DNA of 64,000 nt, from the NCBI RefSeq assembly GCF_001420595.1, contig NZ_LJIX01000006.1:2465058-2529057 (forward strand), given 5' to 3'. This document shows, in pieces, positions 46,238 through 54,336 of this stretch. The notes beneath the pieces are model-generated. The model saw only the letters and a program-made list of their open reading frames with translations, ran no database searches and was not told where the DNA came from. This DNA is from Cytobacillus solani (lineage in GTDB: Bacteria > Bacillota > Bacilli > Bacillales > Cytobacillaceae). How positions within the stretch are numbered: the first letter of the stretch is position 1; each line of letters starts with the position of its first letter. Position numbers and translations under genes: made by a program.

Positions 46238-46740
46238 CATATTCTATAAACTTGTACCTTTAGCTAATCAAGTTTTAGTTAAGATTCATGCATCATCTTT
46301 GAACTTTGGTAACTTAGTTCTTTTGAAAGGTCAACCATTTCTTGCTCGCTTTGCTTTCGAATTAACAAAGCCAAAATACTCCATTCCCGGGGGTGATATA
46401 GCCGTCAAGTTGAAGAAGTAGGAAAAGATGTTAAACAATTTAAACCTGGTGACGAAGTGTTTGGTGACCTTTCTATTTGCGGTGGGGTGGTTTTGCCGAA
46501 TATACAGCTGTCGCTGAAGAGGCTCTAGCCCTTAAACCACCCAATATTACGTATGTGGAAGCAGCCGCTTCACCTATGGCGGGTGTTACAGCCTTACAGG
46601 GTCTAAGGGATAAAGGTAAAATTAAGACAAATCAAAAGGTATTAATTCACGGGGCATCTGGCGGGGTCGGTACGTTCGCTGTTCAAATTGCCAAATCATT
46701 TGGGGCTGAAGTAACAGGTGTTTGCAGTACTAGAAAATAA
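46238..46740 (+). pseudogene. decayed zinc-type alcohol dehydrogenase / quinone oxidoreductase
   Basis: Three frames together give an MDR-family protein: VLVKIHASSLNFGNLVLLKG and PGGDIA, then VEEVGKDVKQFKPGDEVFGDLS after a frameshift near 46405, then GFAEYTAVAEEALALKPPNI and the dinucleotide-binding GASGGVGTFAVQIAKSFGAE after another near 46480. The first roughly 30 residues and everything after GVCSTRK (about 160 residues) are missing. It cannot make an intact enzyme. It lies between sigM and the DUF4173 gene, in a region of decay. Confidence 0.88.
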
Positions 46741-46762
46741 GTTAATGGATCTAACAATCGAT

Positions 46763-46984
46763 GATTTCTTTTTTCGTCCACCTTTAGTTGAGTATGCAGA
46801 TTACATCGTAAAATGGATTAGCTACACACATGCAGGATCATTTATTACTTTTTTAATTGATTCCTATGGTTTAGAGAAGATTGAGCAGGTTTACAATCAA
46901 GATCAATTAGAAATAAAGTTGCAAAATATTTAAGGAAAACCATTAGAGGAAATAGAAAAGGAATGGAATAGACGGCTTTTATGA
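46763..46984 (+). pseudogene. C-terminal remnant, peptidase MA-like protein
   Basis: Directly after the dehydrogenase remnant, the frame WISYTHAGSFITFLIDSYGLEKIEQVY is interrupted by a TAA and then continues GKPLEEIEKEWNRRLL. AGSF-FL-D-YG-EK and a Leu-Glu-Glu-Trp ending are features of the C-terminal part of peptidase MA-type proteins. Only this tail survives, without start or catalytic region. The join to the dehydrogenase fragment marks a deletion end point. Confidence 0.5.
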
Positions 46985-47060
46985 TGTGAATTCGGTTATT
47001 GATCAAATAAAAATAGACGAATATCAATCACATTGATAATCAAAGATGAATAGGCGATAG

Positions 47061-47109
47061 AAGAAAGAATCCATTTTTTTGTAAAAATTATCAAAATGGA
47101 TTCTTTCTT
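47061..47109. terminator. long hairpin terminator of the DUF4173 gene
   Basis: AAGAAAGAATCCATTTT (47061-47077) and AAAATGGATTCTTTCTT (47093-47109) form a 17-pair stem; the loop and flanks are U-rich. Confidence 0.8.
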
Positions 47110-47154
47110 CTTAATCTATTTAAACTACATTTCTTTCAGTTTTACTGAGAAATA

Positions 47155-48615
47155 TCACCTTAAATCCAATTCTCCCAGCCTTTTATACGCTTTATCCCTC
47201 ACAAGATTTTGCGACTGCCATGTATCTGGATGTAAATACTCTCTTTCTGCTTTCCGTTGTTTTAGTAATGCTTTTAAACCTGGTACATCAGGGTTTGTTT
47301 CATAAAGCTCTATTAGTCCAAGAATTCCTGTTGATGAAAAGCTATTTAAATAATGGATATCAATTTTTCCTGTTGTCTCATAGCGTGCGATATTACGATC
47401 TACCACAATCTGGTCAAAATTGATGATATTCATGCCGGCATAATAGATCAGAGATGCAATAAAGTAAAAATGAAATAAAGACAGTCGGTCTAGCCAGATT
47501 TTCACAAGGGTGTAGGCAAAGATGACCATTAGGAAAATCATGAACGAATTGACGAGAACTCTTGTAAATGTGAAGCCATATGCATCCTCATACATCGACA
47601 TGCGCATAAATGCTGATATAAGCAGGACACCGCTTGATAAGACGAGTATGGTTAAGGCGGAACGAATGGCTATTTTCAATTTTCCTTGAACACCCTTTGT
47701 AAAAGTAATAACGCCCGTTGTTATGGTCAAGTTAATTAGGGTAACAAATAGGAGCTCAAAAAATCCCCTTCTTGCGTATTCGGCATAAGTGAAGCCGTTA
47801 TCAAGTGTGCCGCTAAAGAAATATTTAAATTGGACAATAACAAATAAAATATAGACCAAATCCAAAAGCAGCAGCACAGTCAAAGTAATGATTCCATCCA
47901 TTTGAAGAAGCTTTAATGTGCCTTCTTTCTTTACTATTCGGACATTTTTTTGTATAAGAACTTGCATAAACCCAAAAAATCCTAATCCATAAATAAGCAT
48001 GGTAATGACACGGAAGACATATTCTGTCTGAAAGCTAAACAAATTTGGGAGGTTGTTTACAAGCTTTTCAAATTGGGCATCAGCTGAAATCAGCAGGTTA
48101 AGAACGACAAATAAGAAAGGAATAGCGATAGCAACACCGATGAGAATTTTTTTCCAAACATCAAACTGCTTTGGGTTGCTGCTACGATTTAATTTTTTGG
48201 CAATATAGCTAATGAAAATACCCGCATAGCGAATTCCCTGTCCAAATCTTAAAGCAGTGTAAAGAATGAAAAATGGCTTATTCCACTCAATCTTTTTGGG
48301 TGATGTAATTAATGCTAAATGAAAGATAACAAGGGATGGAATCACAAGTATATTCAGAGCATAAAAAAGAACGGTGTCATTTAAATAGTAGCCTGCAGCC
48401 AAAAGCCAAATTGAAATTAATATAAGATACCCTACTCGCTGATGTGAAAACGAAAATGAATGAAAGCGCCAAAAGAATATAGTATAGAAAACAGCAATAA
48501 AAACAAAATAGGAGACACCGATTTGGCCCCTGAAAAATGCTTCTTCAGCAAGTACCCCTGCAAATAGGCATAGAAGAAAAAACAACCAGTCTACCTTTTC
48601 TATTTTCAATTCCAT
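47155..48615 (-). CDS. DUF4173 (DUF4153-like) polytopic membrane protein
   Basis: This 486-residue protein has about eleven membrane segments and the conserved FTYAEYARRGFFELLFVTLIN and QIVVDRNIARYE of the DUF4173 family. The C-terminal 70 residues are soluble and face the cytosol or exterior (LYETNPDVPGLKALLKQRK). Function unknown. ATG at 48613-48615 follows AGGAGGTTTTTATC. In this organism it lies next to a PadR-HAAS operon and shares a palindromic motif with the padR promoter, suggesting joint control. Confidence 0.82.
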   Translation of the reverse strand: MELKIEKVDWLFFLLCLFAGVLAEEAFFRGQIGVSYFVFIAVFYTIFFWRFHSFSFSHQRVGYLILISIWLLAAGYYLNDTVLFYALNILVIPSLVIFHLALITSPKKIEWNKPFFILYTALRFGQGIRYAGIFISYIAKKLNRSSNPKQFDVWKKILIGVAIAIPFLFVVLNLLISADAQFEKLVNNLPNLFSFQTEYVFRVITMLIYGLGFFGFMQVLIQKNVRIVKKEGTLKLLQMDGIITLTVLLLLDLVYILFVIVQFKYFFSGTLDNGFTYAEYARRGFFELLFVTLINLTITTGVITFTKGVQGKLKIAIRSALTILVLSSGVLLISAFMRMSMYEDAYGFTFTRVLVNSFMIFLMVIFAYTLVKIWLDRLSLFHFYFIASLIYYAGMNIINFDQIVVDRNIARYETTGKIDIHYLNSFSSTGILGLIELYETNPDVPGLKALLKQRKAEREYLHPDTWQSQNLVRDKAYKRLGELDLR

Positions 48616-48653
48616 GATAAAAACCTCCAAAAGCATATAGTTTTTCTATATAT

Positions 48654-48666
48654 ATAGAATTTCTAT
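48654..48666 (-). promoter_or_regulatory. candidate PadR operator before the DUF4173 gene
   Basis: ATAGAATTTCTAT is a near-perfect palindrome 38 bases upstream of the DUF4173 start and matches the motif ATAGAGATTCTAC at 49683-49695, upstream of padR, at 10 of 13 bases. Confidence 0.45.
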
Positions 48667-48686
48667 GTATATGATTAAAAAAAAGC

Positions 48687-49325
48687 TTATACAGAAGCTT
48701 TTTTGCCCCACCTGTAACTAATTAGACAAATGGGATATAAAAGAATGGTGAAAAGGATGCAGAAAACGATAAACGTCTCAGTCAGCAGCGGACTAAACCA
48801 TTCATGAGGAATGATTTTGAATACCGTTAATATCATTAAGAGAATATTTGGCAGCAATGCTAACAGGAATGTTCCTTTCATTAGCTTTCTGCCTTTATGT
48901 CCAAATCCTCTCCCAATTTCATAGCCTAGCAGCGCCCAAAAGAATAAATAAATCAGTGCAATGATGATTGGAAATGAAGTTAATTGAGCCCATAGATTAG
49001 AAAGCCAACGCCAATCAAGGAGATTATGTGCGATAGTGAGGATCGCTCCTCCTGTAAACAAACATATATTTACTGCAAGGAATAGCCATTTCATTTTACT
49101 AGGAGTAACAGACAGCTCTTCTTTCCACATTTCAGCTATCTCTTTCGGTGATCCGAATCTTGAATAAACCTGTTGCCGTAGCTCTGATTCGTTTTCTACT
49201 TTGTATAGCGATACAAGAAGATCATCAAGATGCGCATCATAATCGTTCAATATCGATTCTTTATCTGGATGTTCGACAAGTCTCTGCGCTAGCTCCGCTA
49301 AAAACTCATTCTTCAGCCGTTCCAT
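48687..49325 (-). CDS. HAAS-domain (DUF1700-like) membrane protein
   Basis: This 212-residue protein has an N-terminal HAAS helical domain (about 1-70: [35 protein letters not shown]) and four to five membrane segments. HAAS proteins typically sit in PadR operons, where the domain is thought to interact with PadR-controlled systems. Its start overlaps padR by 20 bases. Function unknown. Confidence 0.82.
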   Translation of the reverse strand: MERLKNEFLAELAQRLVEHPDKESILNDYDAHLDDLLVSLYKVENESELRQQVYSRFGSPKEIAEMWKEELSVTPSKMKWLFLAVNICLFTGGAILTIAHNLLDWRWLSNLWAQLTSFPIIIALIYLFFWALLGYEIGRGFGHKGRKLMKGTFLLALLPNILLMILTVFKIIPHEWFSPLLTETFIVFCILFTILLYPICLISYRWGKKASV

Positions 49326-49653
49326 GTTTTTTTCTCCCTATCAGCTTGTTCATCACTGATACAAAGTCATTCCATTCCCGTGTCTTTTCAAGAAGCATGT
49401 CCTTGCCTGCATTGGTTATGCAATAATACTTTCTTGCCGGTCCTTTCTCTTGTTCCTGCCAATAGCATTCAATGTATTCCTGTTTTTCGAGTTTATGAAG
49501 CGCTGGATAGAGCGTACCCTCTTTCACAGAAAATTCGTTTCCGCTTCGTTTCTCTAGCTCTTTTACAAGTTCATAGCCATACATGTCCCGCTCCTCTAAC
49601 AGTTGGAGCAATAAGAGCGATGTACTTCCTTTTACCAATTCACGATTAAACAT
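49306..49653 (-). CDS. PadR family transcriptional regulator
   Basis: This 115-residue protein carries the PadR winged helix: [43 protein letters not shown] and [16 protein letters not shown]. It should bind an inverted repeat near its own start and repress the operon. TACCTA (49663-49668) and TAGGTA (49676-49681) form an inverted repeat just before the start codon, and ATAGAGATTCTAC follows at 49683-49695. The ligand is unknown. Confidence 0.92.
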   Translation of the reverse strand: MFNRELVKGSTSLLLLQLLEERDMYGYELVKELEKRSGNEFSVKEGTLYPALHKLEKQEYIECYWQEQEKGPARKYYCITNAGKDMLLEKTREWNDFVSVMNKLIGRKKHGTAEE

Positions 49654-49662
49654 ATTTTCACC

Positions 49663-49695
49663 TACCTAGTTTTTTTAGGTATATAGAGATTCTAC
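49663..49695 (-). promoter_or_regulatory. inverted repeats in the padR promoter
   Basis: TACCTA-N7-TAGGTA (49663-49681) is followed by ATAGAGATTCTAC (49683-49695); the second motif recurs before the DUF4173 gene. Both are candidate PadR operators. Confidence 0.5.
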
Positions 49696-49768
49696 ACTTG
49701 TGTGATGAAATTGTAAAGGGAATTTAATCCTTTTTGAAATAGCTGCCTTAATAAATGCTTGGATGTAG

Positions 49769-49803
49769 AAATAAGCCACCTAACATTATAGGCAGCTTAT
49801 TTC
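49769..49803 (-). terminator. terminator of the ABC-F gene
   Basis: AAATAAGCC..CCTA and TAGG..GCTTATTT arms lie just after the ABC-F stop on the reverse strand. Confidence 0.75.
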
Positions 49804-49813
49804 AAAAGTTCTA

Positions 49814-51268
49814 TCACTCTTGATTTAATCTTTTACTCGCAATATTAAACTTGATGTCTGCTGTGTTATTGATGAATGCACGATCATGGGATACGAAAAT
49901 AATCGTTCCTTTATATGCAGCGATAAACTTTTCTAGTGCCTCAATGGTAGGTACGTCTAAAAAATTGGTCGGTTCGTCTAGCAATAATATATTGTATTTT
50001 CCTAAAAACAGATAACAAAGCTGGAGGCGTATCGCTTCTCCACCACTTAATGATATCACCCTTTTTCGTATGTCTGTACCAGTAAAATGCATTGCATGTA
50101 ATACACTTCTTAAAAAACCTTCATCATAGTCTGAGCGACTTTTCAAAAATTGAAGAACTGTTTCGTCACTTGAGAATTGATAGCTCATTTGGCGGAACCA
50201 GCCAATCTTGGCTTTAGGAGAAATTGTAATTCCTGCTGTCTGATTCGCAATATGGTGAAGCAGCGTACTCTTTCCACTACCATTTCGTCCAGTAATCGCA
50301 ATATTTTTACCGAGAGGCAGTTGGAAACTCACCTCTTCCAGTAACACTTTATTCCCCACTTGAAGAGTGAACTGGTCTGCCATTATCGGAAACTTATTAT
50401 GCAATTCTAATGTTTCAGACTGACGAAAAATGATTTTTCTTTCCTCTTGTACTACATCAACTTCTTGAAGTTTCTCCATTCGATGTTCAATCGCTTTCGC
50501 TGCACGCTGAACTGCCTTTTGGCTTGTTCCTTTAGATTTCGTCATAAACATCTTGTTCGGTTTTGCATTCGCTTCTTTCTTGGACATACTTCCTGCTTGA
50601 GCAATTTTTTCAGCCTTTTTCATTTTTTCTTGGGCTGCTTTTTCAAGTCGGTTCTTTTCCCTCATATATTGTTCATGCGCTTGTCTTTGCTGTTGACGCT
50701 CTAATCGCTTTTGCTCCATATATTCACTGTAATTTCCAGTATAAACATTCACCTTTTCATCTTCTATTTCCCAAATTGTGGTGACGAGTTTATCTAATAC
50801 GCTGCGATCATGACTAATTAACACAAGTGCACCATAGTAATACGCTAGCTCTTCAACTAGAAATGAAATCCCTTCTTGATCCAAGTGAGTTGTTGGCTCG
50901 TCGATTAGCAAAGCTTCATAGTAGTGAGTAAACAATTGGGCTAGCTTTAGCCTTGTTTGCTCCCCGCCGCTTAATTGTTTTGAATGTTTCGGAACTGCTA
51001 GTTTTCCTAGCAAGGATAAATCTGCTTCTACTTTTGCTGGAGCTTCAAGCTGTTCGAAGAATCCACAATCAATGTAACGATTCACTCTTCCACTCGTTGG
51101 CGATATTTTTCCAGCTAATAACTTGATTAACGTACTCTTCCCAGCACCATTTTTGCCTACAACGCCAATGCGGTCAAATTGATGGACTGCTAATCTGTCA
51201 ATCTTCAATATTTCTTTATCTAAATAAGTTACTTCAACATTTTCTATTTCAAAACATATTTGTTCCAT
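49814..51268 (-). CDS. Msr-type ABC-F ribosomal protection protein
   Basis: This 484-residue protein has two ABC domains and no membrane part: Walker A GKNGAGKS (38-45), signature LSGGE (99-103), Walker B LLIDEPT (120-126), a long helical linker (about 180-290, KGTSQKAVQRAAKAIEHRME) and a second cassette with GRNGSGKS and LLLDEPTNFLD. The linker and length (Msr(A) 488) point to the Msr group, which displaces macrolides and streptogramin B from the ribosome; the antibiotic-sensing leader agrees. VmlR/Vga types are longer. GGAGGTAGCGAAA precedes the ATG. The drug spectrum cannot be read from sequence. Confidence 0.88.
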   Translation of the reverse strand: MEQICFEIENVEVTYLDKEILKIDRLAVHQFDRIGVVGKNGAGKSTLIKLLAGKISPTSGRVNRYIDCGFFEQLEAPAKVEADLSLLGKLAVPKHSKQLSGGEQTRLKLAQLFTHYYEALLIDEPTTHLDQEGISFLVEELAYYYGALVLISHDRSVLDKLVTTIWEIEDEKVNVYTGNYSEYMEQKRLERQQQRQAHEQYMREKNRLEKAAQEKMKKAEKIAQAGSMSKKEANAKPNKMFMTKSKGTSQKAVQRAAKAIEHRMEKLQEVDVVQEERKIIFRQSETLELHNKFPIMADQFTLQVGNKVLLEEVSFQLPLGKNIAITGRNGSGKSTLLHHIANQTAGITISPKAKIGWFRQMSYQFSSDETVLQFLKSRSDYDEGFLRSVLHAMHFTGTDIRKRVISLSGGEAIRLQLCYLFLGKYNILLLDEPTNFLDVPTIEALEKFIAAYKGTIIFVSHDRAFINNTADIKFNIASKRLNQE

Positions 51269-51296
51269 TTTCGCTACCTCCGAAATTTTTTGGATT

Positions 51297-51345
51297 TCGT
51301 ATCGATAGCTAGGATCGATACGAGCTTCTATTGCACGCCCGTATC
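51297..51345 (-). promoter_or_regulatory. mutually exclusive hairpins before the ABC-F ribosome site
   Basis: On the reverse strand GATACG (51345 to 51340), which overlaps the stop codon of the second leader peptide, can pair with CGTATC; the same segment as TCGTATCGAT (51323 to 51314) pairs perfectly over ten bases with ATCGATACGA (51306 to 51297). Only one can form. A ribosome held at the end of the leader peptide would block the first pairing. Confidence 0.65.
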
Positions 51346-51367
51346 AATGAAACAATAAATATTGCAT
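51344..51367 (-). CDS. second leader peptide MQYLLFH (MsrD-leader-like)
   Basis: ATG at 51365-51367 follows GAAGGAGAGGAAAGAG. The seven-residue product MQYLLFH resembles the MsrD leader peptide MYLIFM, which stalls ribosomes with erythromycin. It ends inside the first arm of the alternative hairpins. Translation is inferred from the ribosome site and position. Confidence 0.6.
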   Translation of the reverse strand: MQYLLFH

Positions 51368-51390
51368 CTCTTTCCTCTCCTTCATCTTTA

Positions 51391-51425
51391 AAATAAAAAA
51401 CCACAGACGTCTGCCTGTGGTTTTT
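51391..51425 (-). terminator. leader terminator T2 (attenuator)
   Basis: AAAAACCACAG and CTGTGGTTTTT arms form an 11-pair stem; the reverse strand then reads TTTTTTATTTT. It lies inside the ABC-F leader, between the two leader peptides. Confidence 0.85.
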
Positions 51426-51475
51426 GAGTAAGAGGATTTAGTCTTTCCTTTACATAATATAAAAGAAAAAATTTT

Positions 51476-51502
51476 AAAAAAAAGGCAGAACGATCCGCCT
51501 TT
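51476..51502 (-). terminator. leader terminator T1 (attenuator)
   Basis: AAAGGC and GCCTTT arms with additional inner pairs, followed on the reverse strand by TTTTTTTT. It lies about 100 bases after the first leader peptide. Confidence 0.75.
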
Positions 51503-51602
51503 CTTCATATACATAAATATATTTGAAATGAAGATCATTAAAAAAGGACAGACTAATCCCATTTACTCTGCATTCACTAACAGAGCTCCTGAACGTATTC
51601 AA

Positions 51603-51647
51603 TTACAGGTTCAAAGATTGGAAACGTAGTCTCATTGCGTGTGTCAT
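51603..51647 (-). CDS. macrolide-sensing leader peptide MTHAMRLRFQSLNL (ErmD/MsrA-leader type)
   Basis: ATG at 51645-51647 follows AAGGGAGGATTATTAAAA. The 14-residue product is almost the ErmD/ErmK leader (MTHSMRLRFPTLNQ from memory) and shares MRL+ with the MsrA leader (MTASMRLK). The RLR (+X+) motif is the established site of macrolide/ketolide-dependent arrest. It lies about 380 bases before the ABC-F gene, ahead of two terminators. Confidence 0.85.
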   Translation of the reverse strand: MTHAMRLRFQSLNL

Positions 51648-51687
51648 TTTTTAATAATCCTCCCTTATGATTTAAAATTACAATTAT

Positions 51688-51716
51688 ATTATATAGTCGT
51701 TTTACTAATTTGTCAA
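51688..51716 (-). promoter_or_regulatory. consensus SigA promoter of the ABC-F leader
   Basis: On the reverse strand TTGACA (51716 to 51711), 17 bases, TATAAT (51693 to 51688): a perfect vegetative promoter. Transcription should begin near 51681, giving a leader of about 410 bases. Confidence 0.93.
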
Positions 51717-51772
51717 AAAAATCCTTGGGGAAGCAAATTAATTATCAGTAAATCCTTTCATTATTGCCTAAC

Positions 51773-52837
51773 CTAAATATGAATATTATTTATTTCATTT
51801 ACTAATATTTGCAATGCATCCCCCTGAAAAGAGGTTTTCATTTTTTCACGATAAAAACTCCTGTTTTTGTTCATTGAATTTAAACTATCTATTAATGATT
51901 TTTGATTTAATCTATCTTCTTCTAATGTAAGTGAAAAGCCTTTTTTCTCGAACGCTTTTGCATTTAAAATTTGATCCCCTCTACTTTGATGCATCCCTAA
52001 AGGTATGATTATCATGGGAATATGTAGTGCTAAAAATTCAAAAATAGCATTTGAACCACCCCTTGTAATGACAATATCAGTAGCAGCTAAAATATCTGGC
52101 AATTCATCTTGCACATATTCAAATTGTATATATCTGGAATTGGTTGTAATCGTACCATCAAGATTATTCTTTCCGCAAATATGGACAATTTGATAATTTG
52201 CTGTTAGCTGATTTAAAGATTCTCTAACTACCTCATTGATTCTTTTTGCTCCTAAACTTCCGCCCATGATCGTTAAAATCGGTAAATGATTAGTATAGCC
52301 AAGAAGCTTTCTCCCTTTGTCAGCCGTCCCGTTTACTATTTCTTTTCTAATCGGAGATCCGATGGCAAACGTTTTATGTGCTGGAAAATAATGCTTTGTC
52401 TCATCAAAAGAAGTAAATATCTTTGTTGCAAATCTTTGAGAGATTTTGTTTGCCAATCCAGGAGTCTTATCACTTTCATGAATATAAATAGGTATTTTTA
52501 GAGTTTTCGCAGCTAAAATAACTGGTACAGAAACAAATCCGCCTTTAGAAAAAACTAAACTTGGTTTTAACTTTTTTAAGATCGATCTTGCTTCAAAACA
52601 TCCCTTCATTACTCTAAAAATATCAATCAAATTTTCTTTGTCTGCGTACCTTCTTAACTTTCCACTATGAATTCCAAAGTAAGGAATATTCAAGCGTTGA
52701 ATTAATTCTTTTTCTATCCCTTTTTTTGAACCGATATAATGGATATCCCAATCCTTATTCATTTCACTTATTATGGCAATGTTTGGAGTTACATGACCAG
52801 CCGAACCGCCTCCAGTAAATACAATTGTTTTATTCAC
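51773..52837 (-). CDS. MurG paralogue (UDP-GlcNAc:lipid-I-type glycosyltransferase)
   Basis: This 354-residue GT-B protein has GGGSAGHVTPN near the N-terminus, FSKGGFVSVPVILAAK, TIMGGSLGAKRINE and VITRGGSNAIFEFLALHIPMIIIP. The MurG signatures are retained. It stands outside any cell-division (dcw) cluster and next to an antibiotic-resistance gene, so it is probably a second copy, as described in some Bacillus groups; that a canonical murG exists elsewhere is assumed. Canonical MurG is about 360 residues. The start TTGACCTCCGTATTT complement (GGAGGTCAACTAGTG) supports ATG 52837. Confidence 0.85.
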   Translation of the reverse strand: MNKTIVFTGGGSAGHVTPNIAIISEMNKDWDIHYIGSKKGIEKELIQRLNIPYFGIHSGKLRRYADKENLIDIFRVMKGCFEARSILKKLKPSLVFSKGGFVSVPVILAAKTLKIPIYIHESDKTPGLANKISQRFATKIFTSFDETKHYFPAHKTFAIGSPIRKEIVNGTADKGRKLLGYTNHLPILTIMGGSLGAKRINEVVRESLNQLTANYQIVHICGKNNLDGTITTNSRYIQFEYVQDELPDILAATDIVITRGGSNAIFEFLALHIPMIIIPLGMHQSRGDQILNAKAFEKKGFSLTLEEDRLNQKSLIDSLNSMNKNRSFYREKMKTSFQGDALQILVNEINNIHI

Positions 52838-52915
52838 TAGTTGACCTCCGTATTTGTCATTTATTCATAACTTTAATATATTTGTATGAATTTTAAGTTC
52901 TTATACTAATTCATT

Positions 52916-53644
52916 TTAGAATCCTTCATTTTTCCCCAATGAAAAACCAGCAAACAAACGTCCGCCATATGGTTTCAAGATAGAATCGACTAATTGAATA
53001 ACTTGCCTCTTGTCACCATTCTTATAAAAAACATCAAAAGCCTCTACAAATTCTTCTGTGAACTCTTCATCATAATGTTTTAAAGAGCGTACGATCCACT
53101 TTGATGCACCAATCCATTGGACATTTATTCTTAAAATGAATTCACTTACTAATCCAGCAAGAGTATTTGCAATAAAGAGTTCTTCTGCCCTATTCGAACA
53201 TCCAATAAAATCATCTAATGCGTCTGTTATAAAATAGCGCTTTGTTTTTATCGTTTCTACTGACCATTTTTCTGGTCCATTTTCTAACAAGTCATGTGCC
53301 TCTTTTTTAATAGATTCTACAATACCATCATCTTTTAGAATAATTCCTTCTGAAACCATCCTTGGCAAAGAGGGTCTCGCTCGTTTCCGATCACTTTCAA
53401 AAAATAATTTATAGGAGGTTAAGTCATGTACAAAAACCTCTATTGACCAACCTATGTCTATTAACGATTCCCTATAAAATGCACAAATATTTTTATCAAA
53501 AATTATTATATCAAGGTCTGATGTTTCTGTTGCTTCTCCACGAACGACGCTTCCTGCTAATAAAGCCCCTTGACAATTAGGAAAATGTTTATTGATAAAT
53601 TGATGTGCGGCTTCAATGGGAGGTAATTTATTTTGAGTACACAT
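52916..53644 (-). CDS. nucleotidyltransferase-domain protein
   Basis: This 242-residue protein has the polymerase-beta-like signature GSVVRGEATETSDLDIIIF near residue 32, with both metal-binding aspartates (SDLD). The family includes aminoglycoside adenylyltransferases and MNT toxins/antitoxins, but a specific substrate cannot be given. A C-terminal helical region (after 120) with TLAGLVSEFILR may be the substrate domain. ATG at 53642-53644 follows AGGGGTGAATAGA; 16 upstream codons lack a site. Confidence 0.75.
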   Translation of the reverse strand: MCTQNKLPPIEAAHQFINKHFPNCQGALLAGSVVRGEATETSDLDIIIFDKNICAFYRESLIDIGWSIEVFVHDLTSYKLFFESDRKRARPSLPRMVSEGIILKDDGIVESIKKEAHDLLENGPEKWSVETIKTKRYFITDALDDFIGCSNRAEELFIANTLAGLVSEFILRINVQWIGASKWIVRSLKHYDEEFTEEFVEAFDVFYKNGDKRQVIQLVDSILKPYGGRLFAGFSLGKNEGF

Positions 53645-53804
53645 TCTATTCACCCCTGATAAATTAATTAGATTGTTACTGTTCTCCCTCAAATAATGAT
53701 TAAATATTATTATAGAAGTGAAATGAATCCACTCTTTATTCTTTCATAAATCATAAAAATAGATTATACTTCTAACTAACATATTCCAATTGGAGGAATT
53801 TCTT

Positions 53805-53999
53805 ATGACTGAAAACAATCAATCTGAAGCACCAAAAAAGAAAGTAAGCCTGCAAGAGGCAATGAAAAAGCAGCTTGAAAACAAAAAAAACCAGAATTCA
53901 TCTAGTAAAGGAAAAGCAAATGTTGACCTTTCAGCAAAGAAGATGAAAAGCCAGCAAACGAAGAAACCAAGTAATACCCGCAGAAAAATGGGCAGCTAA
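53805..53999 (+). CDS. small basic protein upstream of ywbE
   Basis: This 64-residue protein is Lys/Ser/Gln rich (ENNQSEAPKKKVSLQEAMKK, ending NTRRKMGS) and probably disordered. ATG at 53805 follows TTGGAGGAATTTCTT; a TTG start at 53790 overlaps the ribosome site and is rejected. Its stop overlaps the ywbE ATG (TAATG), so they are coupled. The charge suggests nucleic-acid or ribosome binding, but the function is unknown. Confidence 0.7.
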   Translation: MTENNQSEAPKKKVSLQEAMKKQLENKKNQNSSSKGKANVDLSAKKMKSQQTKKPSNTRRKMGS

Positions 54000-54196
54000 T
54001 GAATGGGAATAATCGTAAAGATATATCACCAGGGGTAACAGTTGACATTATTTTAAAAGCGGATCAAAGAACTGGAAAGCTTACAAGAGGAGTCGTTAAA
54101 GACATCCTCACGAACTCTGGAACACACCCGCACGGAATCAAAGTTAGACTAACAGACGGGCAAGTTGGAAGAATCCAGCACATCCATTCTAAATAA
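53999..54196 (+). CDS. ywbE: YwbE family protein
   Basis: This 65-residue protein matches YwbE (DUF2196): RKDISPGVTVDIILKADQRTGKLTRGVVKDIL and GIKVRLTDGQVGRIQHI. It is a small beta-barrel, KOW-like domain of unknown function. Its ATG overlaps the stop of the upstream basic protein. A terminator follows at 54207-54248. Confidence 0.92.
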   Translation: MNGNNRKDISPGVTVDIILKADQRTGKLTRGVVKDILTNSGTHPHGIKVRLTDGQVGRIQHIHSK

Positions 54197-54206
54197 GAAA
54201 ACAAAG

Positions 54207-54248
54207 AGCATTCATGGGTATTCCTAGAATGCTTTTTTATTTACATGT
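54207..54248 (+). terminator. terminator of the ywbE unit
   Basis: AGCATTC (54207-54213) and GAATGCT (54237-54243) arms followed by TTTTTATTT. Confidence 0.75.
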
Positions 54249-54336
54249 ATTCACCTTCGATTTTTTTAAAAAGCCCCTCAATTTATTCCGTATTTTTGTT
54301 TGCCATTTTATCTATTGATAATTTTTAAATTTATAC

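Noticed and set aside
51344-51562. 72-codon reverse frame ending in MQYLLFH
   Set aside because: It runs through both leader terminators, has low-complexity content and no ribosome site at its first ATG; the short MQYLLFH frame with a strong site is the better reading.
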